A stretch of 64,000 nt of DNA from Chitinophaga sp. S165 (GTDB lineage Bacteria > Bacteroidota > Bacteroidia > Chitinophagales > Chitinophagaceae): assembly GCF_003182155.1 (NCBI RefSeq), contig NZ_QGTG01000012.1:1-64000 (forward strand). Reading direction: 5' to 3'. Both the position numbers and the translations under genes were made by a program. Positions 56,232 through 64,000 of this stretch are shown here, in pieces (within the stretch, counting starts at the first letter, position 1; the number at the start of each line of letters is the position of its first letter). The notes below the pieces were generated by a model. The model had not been told where the DNA came from. It saw nothing but the letters and a program-made list of their open reading frames with translations, and ran no database searches.

Positions 56232-56992
56232 TGGAGCATGTTAGTTTCACCCTCGATGTAACATGTCCCGTTTGTAAATATCCGGTCTGTTACCCTGATC
56301 AGAAATCCTGTCAGCATTGCCACTGGCCGGTATTGGTATACACAATGAGGCCGGATCCCGATCACCTGAAAGAACTTGATAACAGACTTGCGGGTCACAG
56401 ACAGGCATTGAACTTATATAAGGAATATACAAAAAACCTACCGGGTATCAGATCTCAACTGGATGAAGCGTCATCTGCTTGTAGTGATCAGGAAAAGCGG
56501 TTTGAGCAAATAAAAGAAAAACTGGCGGCGCTGGAACAACAAAAATGTGCATTACAAAAACATCCTCTACATACAGAAGATTTGGTTGTGCTGCGCAATA
56601 AATTACAGGACCTTAATAAAAAAAAGAAACAGCAGGAAAAAAAAATGGCAGCGATCTCTGATATACCTCACCCGCCGCTAACCATACGTTGTACCTACGA
56701 TCAGTCATCGAATGAAATTAAAGCACAGGTAACAGCACTCCGGCGCAATGAACCGGTCCGAATAGAGCCATCCCTGGCGCTTGCCGTCTCGTCACAACCG
56801 TTTGCACATTTCAATCAGGCAGAACGTATTATACCCGTACAGGATCAATTCAGCGAGGTCAAGATCTATGAGCTTGATCAGGAACTGAGTTTTCCACTGG
56901 CACATGTACCACCAGGACCTGTTAAACATTTTCAGATTATTCATCTATACCATCACACTATCTCAAAATTTGTTATCGATGATGAAATGTAA
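56231..56992 (+). CDS. Zinc-ribbon coiled-coil protein, 253 aa
   Basis: Starts with a zinc-ribbon: Cys12 and Cys15 in CPVC, then Cys27 and Cys30 in CQHC. Residues about 45-150 are coiled coil (ELDNRLAGHRQALNLYKEYT, QEKRFEQIKEKLAALEQQK). The C-terminal 90 residues form a strand-rich domain (TIRCTYDQSSNEIKAQVTAL, VPPGPVKHFQIIHLYHHT). It is the first of three consecutive genes whose proteins carry a Cys4 zinc-binding site. Overlap with the next gene is 11-14 nt. Confidence 0.8.
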   Translation: MEHVSFTLDVTCPVCKYPVCYPDQKSCQHCHWPVLVYTMRPDPDHLKELDNRLAGHRQALNLYKEYTKNLPGIRSQLDEASSACSDQEKRFEQIKEKLAALEQQKCALQKHPLHTEDLVVLRNKLQDLNKKKKQQEKKMAAISDIPHPPLTIRCTYDQSSNEIKAQVTALRRNEPVRIEPSLALAVSSQPFAHFNQAERIIPVQDQFSEVKIYELDQELSFPLAHVPPGPVKHFQIIHLYHHTISKFVIDDEM

Positions 56993-57956
56993 CCGTTGTG
57001 GTAAACGTCAATATACCCATGTGAAATGTGAAAGATTTGACTGCCTGCACCCGGATTATGCCGAAGCTATGAAGAGAAGATTCCCTTACGAGATACCACC
57101 TAAATGCCTTTTTTCTCTGGTCGGCGGCATCAATGCTGGTAAAACATACTACCTGGTATGCCTCATTCATGAATTGCTCCGCCCTTCTTCAGCTAACAAA
57201 ATACTGCTAAAGAAAATGGGCATTATAAATATTGAAATGATTGATCCCGAATCAGAAAACTTATTAGACCTGCTCATTAAGTTTAGTAAAGATGGTGGGA
57301 TGGAAGCGACCAAACCGGACATACTTGGCTTTTTCAGTCTGATCATCACGATGGAAAGCGGTAAAATATATGAGCTTGTATTATTCAATTCTTCGGGTGA
57401 AAAAATAGAAGACGAAATAATAAAAAGAAAATTCTATACAGATTCACATGAACTGAAAGGAACTGTTAGCCTTTGTTTCGTAAACCCCAGAAAGGATACT
57501 GGGCTCAACCGGATATTGGAACGACCTAACCAGGAAGTTCGTGCTAATTTCAATTTTGCAGAACATTTCCATAAGGTCATGCAAAAAGTAAAAGATAATA
57601 ATCAATATGTAGATACTCCAACAGCGATCTGCATCTCAAAATTCGATCTCCTTTTACATAGGAGGCCCAAAGATATCCCACCCGAACCGTTTGTAGACGC
57701 TACCTCCAAATCCTTTTTCCGAGATATCAAGACAGTGTCCAAACAACTGAGAGCGTTTTTGGAAACACATAGTGATACCATTGATCCCATCGATCTCGAT
57801 TCAAAATTCAGCAACAGTTGTTATTTCGCAGTCGCTCCTTTTGGGAAAGATGAAAATTTTTACTGGGACTTTAGAGAACCTAAAGGATTACTAGCCCCAT
57901 TTCTTTGGGCATTGCAACAATCACAAATAATAAACGATACTCATGGAGTACACTGA
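56982..57956 (+). CDS. Zinc-ribbon P-loop GTPase (double-GTPase type), G3 motif altered
   Basis: A 324-residue protein from the ATG at 56982 (another at 56979; earlier in-frame starts to 56904 lie inside the previous gene). Cys3, Cys6, Cys16, Cys21 form a zinc knuckle. Walker A/G1 is GGINAGKTY (48-56), the G3 position reads LFNSSGE (134-140) where the usual form is DxPGE, and G4 is ISKFD (218-222). The fold and zinc finger match the TRAFAC-type double-GTPase group used in predicted GTPase-centred conflict systems. The missing Asp at G3 suggests reduced hydrolysis or a regulatory partner role. Pairs with the next gene. Confidence 0.82.
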   Translation: MKCNRCGKRQYTHVKCERFDCLHPDYAEAMKRRFPYEIPPKCLFSLVGGINAGKTYYLVCLIHELLRPSSANKILLKKMGIINIEMIDPESENLLDLLIKFSKDGGMEATKPDILGFFSLIITMESGKIYELVLFNSSGEKIEDEIIKRKFYTDSHELKGTVSLCFVNPRKDTGLNRILERPNQEVRANFNFAEHFHKVMQKVKDNNQYVDTPTAICISKFDLLLHRRPKDIPPEPFVDATSKSFFRDIKTVSKQLRAFLETHSDTIDPIDLDSKFSNSCYFAVAPFGKDENFYWDFREPKGLLAPFLWALQQSQIINDTHGVH

Positions 57957-59169
57957 TCAGGATATAAACGCACAGGCGCCCTTATCTTCCACAATGGATA
58001 TACCCGAGGAAGAAGCCGTATTCGCTTTAACATCTGCCACAGTGCCGGGAGTAACATCATCCCCCATCCCCCGTTTAAGCTTCATAGAAAGAATAACGGA
58101 GGCGTTCGATGTCATTCCCGCTTATTTCGATACATTATTTAACCGGTACCAATGTCCCTATTGTTTTGCCAATGTCCATCGCCGGATGAAGGAGTACAAT
58201 ATACGCACAGGACATAGGAAAGCCGTTAAATTATACCGGTGTGCAAACTCAAGCTGCAGATCAGAACTTCCTTCCGACTTTTTTGCCAGCCGAACTACCA
58301 GCCTTGCTGTTGTCGGAGGATTACAGTGTGGAAAGACTTCCTTTATCACATTGTTTTGTGAATTGTTGATGCATCGCAAATCCCTGCTGGGCGATTTAGG
58401 TATATATGGCTCGATTATCAACCAGGAAGGCAGAGACCAGTTCGAGAAAAACCGCTCTATACTGATACAACAGGAACTCAGCCTGGACGGTACAACCAAA
58501 GACCAGCATCCTACTATTGTACGCCTTCATAACAAACATCATAAGAAGGTTACCTACATCACACTGCTGGACAGCCCCGGAGAACAATTTAGTAAGATCG
58601 ATATACTCATACAGAAACATCCCAACCTTCAATACGCCCAGGGCATTGTTTTCCTTATGAATCCTCTTGATATAGGTGAATTACTTCGCCTGATCCAAAA
58701 GGAACGGCCAGGCACAATCCCTTCAGGCTCCTACACTAACAATAACAATTTCGATATCCTTGAAACACTTTACCAGTTTTATCTCAGAACCGGCAGAATA
58801 AAACCTAACCGGAAAATAAAAGCGCATACAGCTTTTTGTCTGTCCAGAGCTGACCTGATCGCAGAGATCGTCAATTTGTATATCCCTCCCGACTTCGACC
58901 CCGACATGGAAAGTATACAGGATATTCTCTCTGAGGTCGATCTGGTATCTACCGACCTCAGAGAACTATTGGAAGAAACCGATAAGAAACTACTCAATAT
59001 CATGGACAAACAGTACCAGAACTACCGGCTGTTCCCTGTATCCCCATTGGGCAAAATGCCCCGTCGGGATGGTATGGATCTAAGGGTACCCGGAGGCGTA
59101 GACCCTAAGGGTGTACTTCAACCACTTATCTGGCTTCTTCAACAAACCAAATTCATCACTGAACAATGA
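57943..59169 (+). CDS. Zinc-ribbon P-loop GTPase (double-GTPase type), canonical
   Basis: A 408-residue protein overlapping the previous gene by 14 nt. It has an N-terminal unique region of about 70 residues, a zinc ribbon (Cys71, Cys74, Cys100, Cys105), Walker A/G1 GGLQCGKTS (125-133), G3 LLDSPGE (208-214) and G4 SRAD (301-304). The core resembles the previous GTPase, which has lost the G3 Asp, so the two form a canonical/degenerate pair. It is followed by the GAP1-like protein with a 4-nt ATGA overlap, the neighbour expected for double-GTPase systems. Confidence 0.85.
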   Translation: MEYTDQDINAQAPLSSTMDIPEEEAVFALTSATVPGVTSSPIPRLSFIERITEAFDVIPAYFDTLFNRYQCPYCFANVHRRMKEYNIRTGHRKAVKLYRCANSSCRSELPSDFFASRTTSLAVVGGLQCGKTSFITLFCELLMHRKSLLGDLGIYGSIINQEGRDQFEKNRSILIQQELSLDGTTKDQHPTIVRLHNKHHKKVTYITLLDSPGEQFSKIDILIQKHPNLQYAQGIVFLMNPLDIGELLRLIQKERPGTIPSGSYTNNNNFDILETLYQFYLRTGRIKPNRKIKAHTAFCLSRADLIAEIVNLYIPPDFDPDMESIQDILSEVDLVSTDLRELLEETDKKLLNIMDKQYQNYRLFPVSPLGKMPRRDGMDLRVPGGVDPKGVLQPLIWLLQQTKFITEQ

Positions 59170-61790
59170 CCAGCAACGTTATTACATTCAGACAACATAT
59201 CAAAACGTCCTCGCGTGCAAGAAAGGGATACCGTACCTACCAATATACGCCTCCAATGGACGAACAGACAGATGAAAAACTTGGCGGTTACGGCGTCTAC
59301 GTGTCTACTGCTTATTCTGACATGTCTTCTATCGGACTGGGAGAACGCCCGGAATTATTTCTGTTCTATAACCTCGATCCAAAAACAAAGGTCGTATCAA
59401 GATCAACATACGTTGGTTTTGACCTCCACTCATATCCGCCCAGACCGGGTAATTATGTTTCACATGCGCTCGTTACAGATAGCCAACACCGGTTCAATCC
59501 TGTAGAACTATATAAGAAAGCTGCCTGGAAAACCGGAGACATTATAGCGGCGGAAGACAGTTCCAACGATCCTATACCTATCAATATATCTCCATTGTCA
59601 ATGCAGGTGGACCCTGAATTCATATACCTGGATTGTTTCGATGAGCTACTACTTCCAACATTCTCCGATCCGGGCATTTCCGGCGGAAAAACCGCTTCCC
59701 GGCAGAAAATGTTTATGGCGGTGGTTGACGCCATCATCAGGCGGCAGAAAGTACTCATTATTGACGATAAGTCGACGCTATTGAATTGGGCGATGTGCCT
59801 GTTGCAATCCTTTCCCCTTGATTTTGTACACCGGCATCTCTCCATTACCTCCTTTGCCAACTCCCATACCTTGATGGATATCTGTCAGGTATTATGTTTT
59901 GAAACAGAGAACAGTGAGCGGGTCAAGCGCATGGCCGATAGAGCAACGGTGATCGACATCAATAATGCGGGAGTTGAAAATCCTGGCATCTATGCACGTT
60001 CGTTGCTTACCGCCATTCAGAAAGGTGACTTCGCCCACTTCAGGGATGAAGTCTTCTCGAAGATCTCAGCAGCGGCCTACACTCCGGAGCTGTTCAATAA
60101 ATGCGCCGACCTTTTCCACCAGATGCCGGAAGTACCCTATATGCCGGCACAAAAATTTGAAACGTTCTTTACCTCCCAGGCAGACGATGCACAGAATGTT
60201 GAAAGGATCATATCGATCGTGCAGCGATATGAGCGGGCTGACCTTTGTAATATCATCTGGCGCACATTGCTCAAAAAAAAACCGCCCACTGCGGATGATC
60301 TCAGTACCTACAGAGTTATCTCCCAATATATAATATCGCACCTCACTGATGACCTGTGGATCAAGCTGGAAAGTGAGGTGGCAGATAAACTATTATTTAG
60401 CAGGCTTGACCAGGTAAGCACATTCTTTTCCGTAACGAATATCTTATCACCAGACAGGAATACGCCCTTCATTAATAAAGTGATACCACTCATTAACTCC
60501 AACCAGCAGCAGACGATCAAAGAAAGAGGCATCTGTATGATCAAAGATTTTGTTGTCGGAGAGATCACCGCCGATCAAAAAAGCCAGCTGGAAAAGATAC
60601 AGGATCAGATTGATTTCATGGACCAACTTGAAAAAGCGCCCGCATCAGAGCAATATCCCTTATTCCTCCGGGCCTATGAATATGAAAAACTGGGCAAAGC
60701 GTTCGTTCTTGGCTGTGTGTCTCATCTCAAACAATTTACCTGGCACTTGTTTTTCAACTGGCCGCAATGGGATATCAATTCATTAAGGTCCCTATTCGAA
60801 ATAGCCGAGTTATCTTTCAAACTTCCTGACAAAGCCCTGGCGCTTTGTGTTTTACAATCGGAATGCAGTCCGAAAACATTCAGATTCCATTTTGAGCAGT
60901 TAACGGACAACGAACAGAAAGATTTTGTCAACGTCATTCCTCTTCCTGTGCGCGACCGGCTGATGGATTCCCTGTCCTTGGAAAAGGTCCTGACATTCGT
61001 CCCACATGTTAACGTCCATGATGCACTGAACAGATATATTGCACGATGTTTTCGTGATTCTCAACAAAGTGATCTCTGGTCTCTTTGTAACTTGATACAC
61101 AATCCAACGGCTGACAAATCGAAATTTCCAAATACCATCATCCACATAAACGGCTCGAACCTGAAACCCGTATATGACGCTCTTGACAACGACGTTGCTC
61201 ATATACCAATTGAACATATAAGGATAGCCAGGTTACTAAGCGAAAAGGGGAAAATTAAACGTCCGGTACCTGCTGCACATATGGATATTACATTAGACCA
61301 TATCCGGGCAATCGGCAGACTGGATCATATGGGACAAGTTGCAAAATATGTGAAGAATAAACGTTTCGACGAACAAGTCCTACGTTCATTAATAAAGCTT
61401 CCCTGGCCCCATTATGCGTGGGAAGTCCTTTTTAATGAACTGGATAATCGAAATAAGGAGAAACTTCCGGTAATGTTAAAAAACATATTAACTGATTTAC
61501 AGCAGCGATACCCAGCCTCCTCCAAATCTGCCGCCGCAATAAACACTCCGTTGCTACAATGGCAACACATCATTTACCAGTATGCAGTATTCCTGATCGT
61601 CAAGGACGAATATTCACATTATCTAACGTTGCTTAATACCATCCGGCCTTCCTGGGAAGATTACAAGATCATCAGAGATCAGTTAGTGTGCTTAATGCCG
61701 GAGGAAAATAATACATATACAGCATTCAAAAGTCCGTCAAATAAAAAAGGTTTTCTTTTCACTAGAACACATGGCCCCACCTGGAGGTAA
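59166..61790 (+). CDS. GAP1-like GTPase-associated protein, 874 aa
   Basis: A large soluble protein. Residues about 10-250 resemble the GAP1-N domain: an opening strand region (KGYRTYQYTPPMDEQT), VSRSTYVGFDLHSYPPRPG and NYVSHALVTD. The middle (about 195-300: LLNWAMCLLQSFPLDFVHRH) and the helical C-terminal 500 residues resemble GAP1-M and GAP1-C. No enzymatic motif is evident. In predicted double-GTPase conflict systems this protein is the GTPase partner and may be the sensor or the effector platform. The neighbours on both sides overlap (ATGA at the start, TAATG at the end). Confidence 0.8.
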   Translation: MTSNVITFRQHIKTSSRARKGYRTYQYTPPMDEQTDEKLGGYGVYVSTAYSDMSSIGLGERPELFLFYNLDPKTKVVSRSTYVGFDLHSYPPRPGNYVSHALVTDSQHRFNPVELYKKAAWKTGDIIAAEDSSNDPIPINISPLSMQVDPEFIYLDCFDELLLPTFSDPGISGGKTASRQKMFMAVVDAIIRRQKVLIIDDKSTLLNWAMCLLQSFPLDFVHRHLSITSFANSHTLMDICQVLCFETENSERVKRMADRATVIDINNAGVENPGIYARSLLTAIQKGDFAHFRDEVFSKISAAAYTPELFNKCADLFHQMPEVPYMPAQKFETFFTSQADDAQNVERIISIVQRYERADLCNIIWRTLLKKKPPTADDLSTYRVISQYIISHLTDDLWIKLESEVADKLLFSRLDQVSTFFSVTNILSPDRNTPFINKVIPLINSNQQQTIKERGICMIKDFVVGEITADQKSQLEKIQDQIDFMDQLEKAPASEQYPLFLRAYEYEKLGKAFVLGCVSHLKQFTWHLFFNWPQWDINSLRSLFEIAELSFKLPDKALALCVLQSECSPKTFRFHFEQLTDNEQKDFVNVIPLPVRDRLMDSLSLEKVLTFVPHVNVHDALNRYIARCFRDSQQSDLWSLCNLIHNPTADKSKFPNTIIHINGSNLKPVYDALDNDVAHIPIEHIRIARLLSEKGKIKRPVPAAHMDITLDHIRAIGRLDHMGQVAKYVKNKRFDEQVLRSLIKLPWPHYAWEVLFNELDNRNKEKLPVMLKNILTDLQQRYPASSKSAAAINTPLLQWQHIIYQYAVFLIVKDEYSHYLTLLNTIRPSWEDYKIIRDQLVCLMPEENNTYTAFKSPSNKKGFLFTRTHGPTWR

Positions 61791-61795
61791 TGCAT

Positions 61796-62371
61796 ATGAC
61801 ACCATCCCGTCTCAATATCGCACAGCTTTGCCCGGCTACCAAGACACTCGGTCCTGGTGAACGCTTTGCCATATGGGTGCAAGGTTGTCCATTCAATTGT
61901 AAAGGATGTATTTCTCCTGATTGGATCCCATTTAAGATAGCTACCCCAATGCCAATAGATCTGCTGGCAAAGCAGATCATAGCTGAGCAAAACATTGAAG
62001 GCATTACTATTTCGGGAGGCGAACCCATGATGCAGGCAGGTAAATTATCCGGTTTGATCCGGCGGATATCAGCAGAGCGTCCCGAATTGAATGTGATCGT
62101 TTTCACAGGCTTTACACACCGCCAGTTGGTATGGGATGAGGCACGGGAATTATTAGCCTGTATTGACCTGCTTGTTGATGGTCAATATGTACAACATCTC
62201 AATGATCAGACAGGCCTGCGAGGTTCAGCCAATCAGCAATTTCATTTCCTGACCGATCGGCTGCTGCCTTTTAGGGAACAGATCCTTAACCGGCGATCCG
62301 ATATAGAGATCCATTTATTAAACGATGGAGCACTGATGGCAGGTATCCCTCCATCCGGCTTCAATTGGTAA
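61796..62371 (+). CDS. NrdG-like radical SAM protein, 191 aa
   Basis: A small radical SAM enzyme: CX3CX2C with Cys31, Cys35 and Cys38 in GCPFNCKGC, and SGGEP (73-77) for SAM binding, in the compact form of glycyl-radical activases such as NrdG. I chose the ATG at 61796 because GGAGG at 61783-61787 lies 8 nt before it; the ATG at 61790 overlaps the upstream stop. No NrdD, PFL or other glycyl-radical enzyme is visible. It could modify a component of this operon, or activate an off-window partner. Confidence 0.88.
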   Translation: MTPSRLNIAQLCPATKTLGPGERFAIWVQGCPFNCKGCISPDWIPFKIATPMPIDLLAKQIIAEQNIEGITISGGEPMMQAGKLSGLIRRISAERPELNVIVFTGFTHRQLVWDEARELLACIDLLVDGQYVQHLNDQTGLRGSANQQFHFLTDRLLPFREQILNRRSDIEIHLLNDGALMAGIPPSGFNW

Positions 62372-62388
62372 CGATAAAAGAACTAACC

Positions 62389-63813
62389 ATGAGCGGAGAA
62401 AAAAGAACGCCCATACAGATCCTGCAAGATCAGATGCTGGATAATCGCCGGCAGTTGTATGATATCCAGCAACAACGGGACCGCTTGCAGCAATCCCTCA
62501 ATAACATGCAAACAGAGAATGCTGCAAAATATGCCGCACTGCGTACCGAACTGGAAAAACGCGACCAGAAAATGGCTGCCGTAGCCAACTCCCTTAAAAG
62601 CGAATTGCGTAATCAAGCTGCAGAGCATCAGCAACAGATGGCTCAACAACGTCAGCAAGTATTGCAGGAAATGCAGGACCTGGAAGTTCGCGTAGATCAG
62701 AAAGTAGAAAACCTACGGAACTGGACAAAGGGAAAACTTGATGAACAGCGCAGGGAATACCAGCGTATCTCACAATTGCAGCAACAACAAATCAACAACC
62801 TTAAGATCGATATTGAACAGATCAACAGGCGCGAAGAACATCGTGAGAAAAGGGCCACCGTGTACTTATCCGACCTTGAACAGCTTATCCAGGCAGCAGA
62901 TCAGTACCTGCCACACCAACGTTTTGCACCGGGGCATCTGGACAAGATAAAACGCCAGCTGGAAGCTGCCCGCCGCCAGTTACGGGAAGACGTTCCTGCT
63001 GCTGCTATTGCGACTATTCAACGGGCTCATTTCGAACTGATGGATCTTGAAGAAGATATCATGAACAAAGAAATGGAATTCGAAATGACCTACCGCACCG
63101 TAGCTGATGCAGTTGGCGCACTGTTCACCGCTGTCAGGCAAAACCGCCAGATCAAACTGGAAAACAATGCCACACTCCAGGAAGCGGATTTCTGGACCAA
63201 TGGACGTTACCAGGTACTGGAAGACAAAATAAAAGCAGTGAGGGAACATATCGATCAAAACCAGTCAACGCTCACTACCGTACAACTGAACAATTATCTC
63301 AACGATCTTGAACAGTTCTCGCGGGAACAGGAAACGCTCGTGAATGAGGCAGTAGAACGTATCATTTCTTCGCAGCTCCGGGCAGAGATAGGCGATGTGG
63401 TAATAGAAAAACTGGAAGCCCAGGGATATAGGGTACAAAACGGACAACGCGGTTACTCTACCAGCGACCAGCGTGAACCTTATATGATAAAGCTGTCAAA
63501 TGTACTCGGCACCGAAATCGTGACGGTCATCTCTCCCAATGAGAAGACCTATGAAAACACACTTTCTATCAATACCTATAATGAAGAACATATGGACGAT
63601 GAGGGAAAGCGCAAACGCAATACTGATCTCCTGGTAGCATTACGTGAAGGTGGCCTTCACGCCGGTGAGACCATTTGCAACGACCAGGGCATCCACGAGT
63701 TCTATGATGTGGAGAACCTTATCAAACAGGGATCAAAAAAACTGCCGAAACAGGTAGTACAACAAGCATCCGACCTGTCTGTACCATCGTCTGCCAAAAC
63801 AACCAACAAATAA
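62389..63813 (+). CDS. Long coiled-coil protein with C-terminal globular domain
   Basis: About 474 residues from the ATG at 62389 (the open frame begins at a TTG at 62365 inside the preceding gene). Residues about 10-310 are Gln-rich coiled coil (LYDIQQQRDRLQQSLNNMQT, QRISQLQQQQINNLKID); the C-terminal 120 residues (GDVVIEKLEAQGYRVQN, EIVTVISPNEKTYENTLSIN, DTDLL-like VALREGGLHAGETIC) form a globular domain I do not recognise. A cytoskeletal or scaffold-like component of the operon. Confidence 0.8.
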   Translation: MSGEKRTPIQILQDQMLDNRRQLYDIQQQRDRLQQSLNNMQTENAAKYAALRTELEKRDQKMAAVANSLKSELRNQAAEHQQQMAQQRQQVLQEMQDLEVRVDQKVENLRNWTKGKLDEQRREYQRISQLQQQQINNLKIDIEQINRREEHREKRATVYLSDLEQLIQAADQYLPHQRFAPGHLDKIKRQLEAARRQLREDVPAAAIATIQRAHFELMDLEEDIMNKEMEFEMTYRTVADAVGALFTAVRQNRQIKLENNATLQEADFWTNGRYQVLEDKIKAVREHIDQNQSTLTTVQLNNYLNDLEQFSREQETLVNEAVERIISSQLRAEIGDVVIEKLEAQGYRVQNGQRGYSTSDQREPYMIKLSNVLGTEIVTVISPNEKTYENTLSINTYNEEHMDDEGKRKRNTDLLVALREGGLHAGETICNDQGIHEFYDVENLIKQGSKKLPKQVVQQASDLSVPSSAKTTNK

Positions 63814-63822
63814 CGGAATTAC

Positions 63823-64000
63823 ATGCCAGTTAAGCGTATTACCAGCCACTTTGATCTTTCTAACAGTGACACTGTCGTACTGGTATATGGACAGGTGAAT
63901 GATATCTTTATCACCGAAGATCTGAGGATGCATGATATCGACGGCATTGAGAAAATACTCGCGTTATATCTGCATGAACATGGATACGACCAGATCATTT
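63823..64000 (+). CDS. Operon gene cut by the right edge
   Basis: Starts at the ATG at 63823, 9 nt after the coiled-coil gene, and runs off the window with 59 codons visible (MPVKRITSHFDLSNSDTVVL, then VYGQVNDIFITEDL). The beginning is soluble and strand-rich, with no P-loop yet. The short gap and strand place it in the same operon. A large AAA+ or similar ATPase would be a plausible continuation, but nothing in the visible part shows it. Confidence 0.75.
   Translation, partial: MPVKRITSHFDLSNSDTVVLVYGQVNDIFITEDLRMHDIDGIEKILALYLHEHGYDQII

Noticed and set aside
51953..64000. Type VI secretion or phage-tail interpretation of the large operon
   Set aside because: No sheath, tube, VgrG, baseplate or ClpV motifs are seen; the GTPase/GAP1 content is diagnostic of a different class.

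Overview
The window reads as chromosomal DNA of a Bacteroidota bacterium close to Chitinophaga (family Chitinophagaceae). Evidence: two SusC/SusD pairs, an ECF sigma factor with a FecR anti-sigma factor, a giant IPT/TIG plus FG-GAP protein with a type IX secretion C-terminus, a DUF6377-type membrane regulator, a propeller-type sensor kinase, and candidate promoters of the Bacteroidota TAnnTTTG form. No rRNA or tRNA gene was seen. The assignment rests on gene content only.

Layout. (1) 1-4.0 kb: end of a plasmid- or ICE-like element on the minus strand, with a DnaC-like helicase-loader ATPase, a winged-helix replication protein, two unknown genes, an 82-bp near-perfect palindrome and a G-rich direct-repeat tract. 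(2) 4.1-6.5 kb: an intact trypsin-fold serine protease beside a 5'-truncated relative that carries a PKD domain. (3) 6.5-10 kb: a modification-dependent-type HNH endonuclease and a decayed IS110 transposase. (4) 10.2-23.4 kb: a polysaccharide-utilisation-like locus, with STN-containing SusC, SusD, a GH2 enzyme with a TPR-like tail and an S9 peptidase on the minus strand, and a divergent sigma/FecR pair. The SusC-to-S9 part is clearly more AT-rich than the DNA to its right. (5) 23.5-35 kb: the giant TIG/FG-GAP surface protein, then small genes and a secreted protein. (6) 35-45 kb: DUF6377 regulator, second SusC/SusD pair, hybrid-style sensor kinase without receiver. (7) 45-51.5 kb: clostripain-like (C11) peptidase homologue, two unknown proteins, a degenerate histidine kinase with a NarL-type response regulator, and an SGNH esterase-crystallin lipoprotein. 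(8) 51.95 kb to the right edge: an operon of at least twelve overlapping or touching plus-strand genes.

The last operon is the most interesting part. It contains two zinc-ribbon-bearing P-loop GTPases of the double-GTPase (TRAFAC) type, a large protein resembling GTPase-associated protein 1 (GAP1), a four-helix DUF4407 membrane protein, several long coiled-coil proteins (one with a zinc ribbon), a small NrdG-like radical SAM protein with no visible substrate gene, and unrecognised proteins at both ends. Start/stop overlaps of 1-14 nt at most junctions imply translational coupling and one assembly or pathway. It fits the class of GTPase-centred biological conflict systems predicted from comparative genomics, but this particular combination (radical SAM, triple zinc-ribbon set, coiled-coil proteins and three unknown leading genes) is not one I can match to a characterised system. 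It runs off the right edge, so it is incomplete here.
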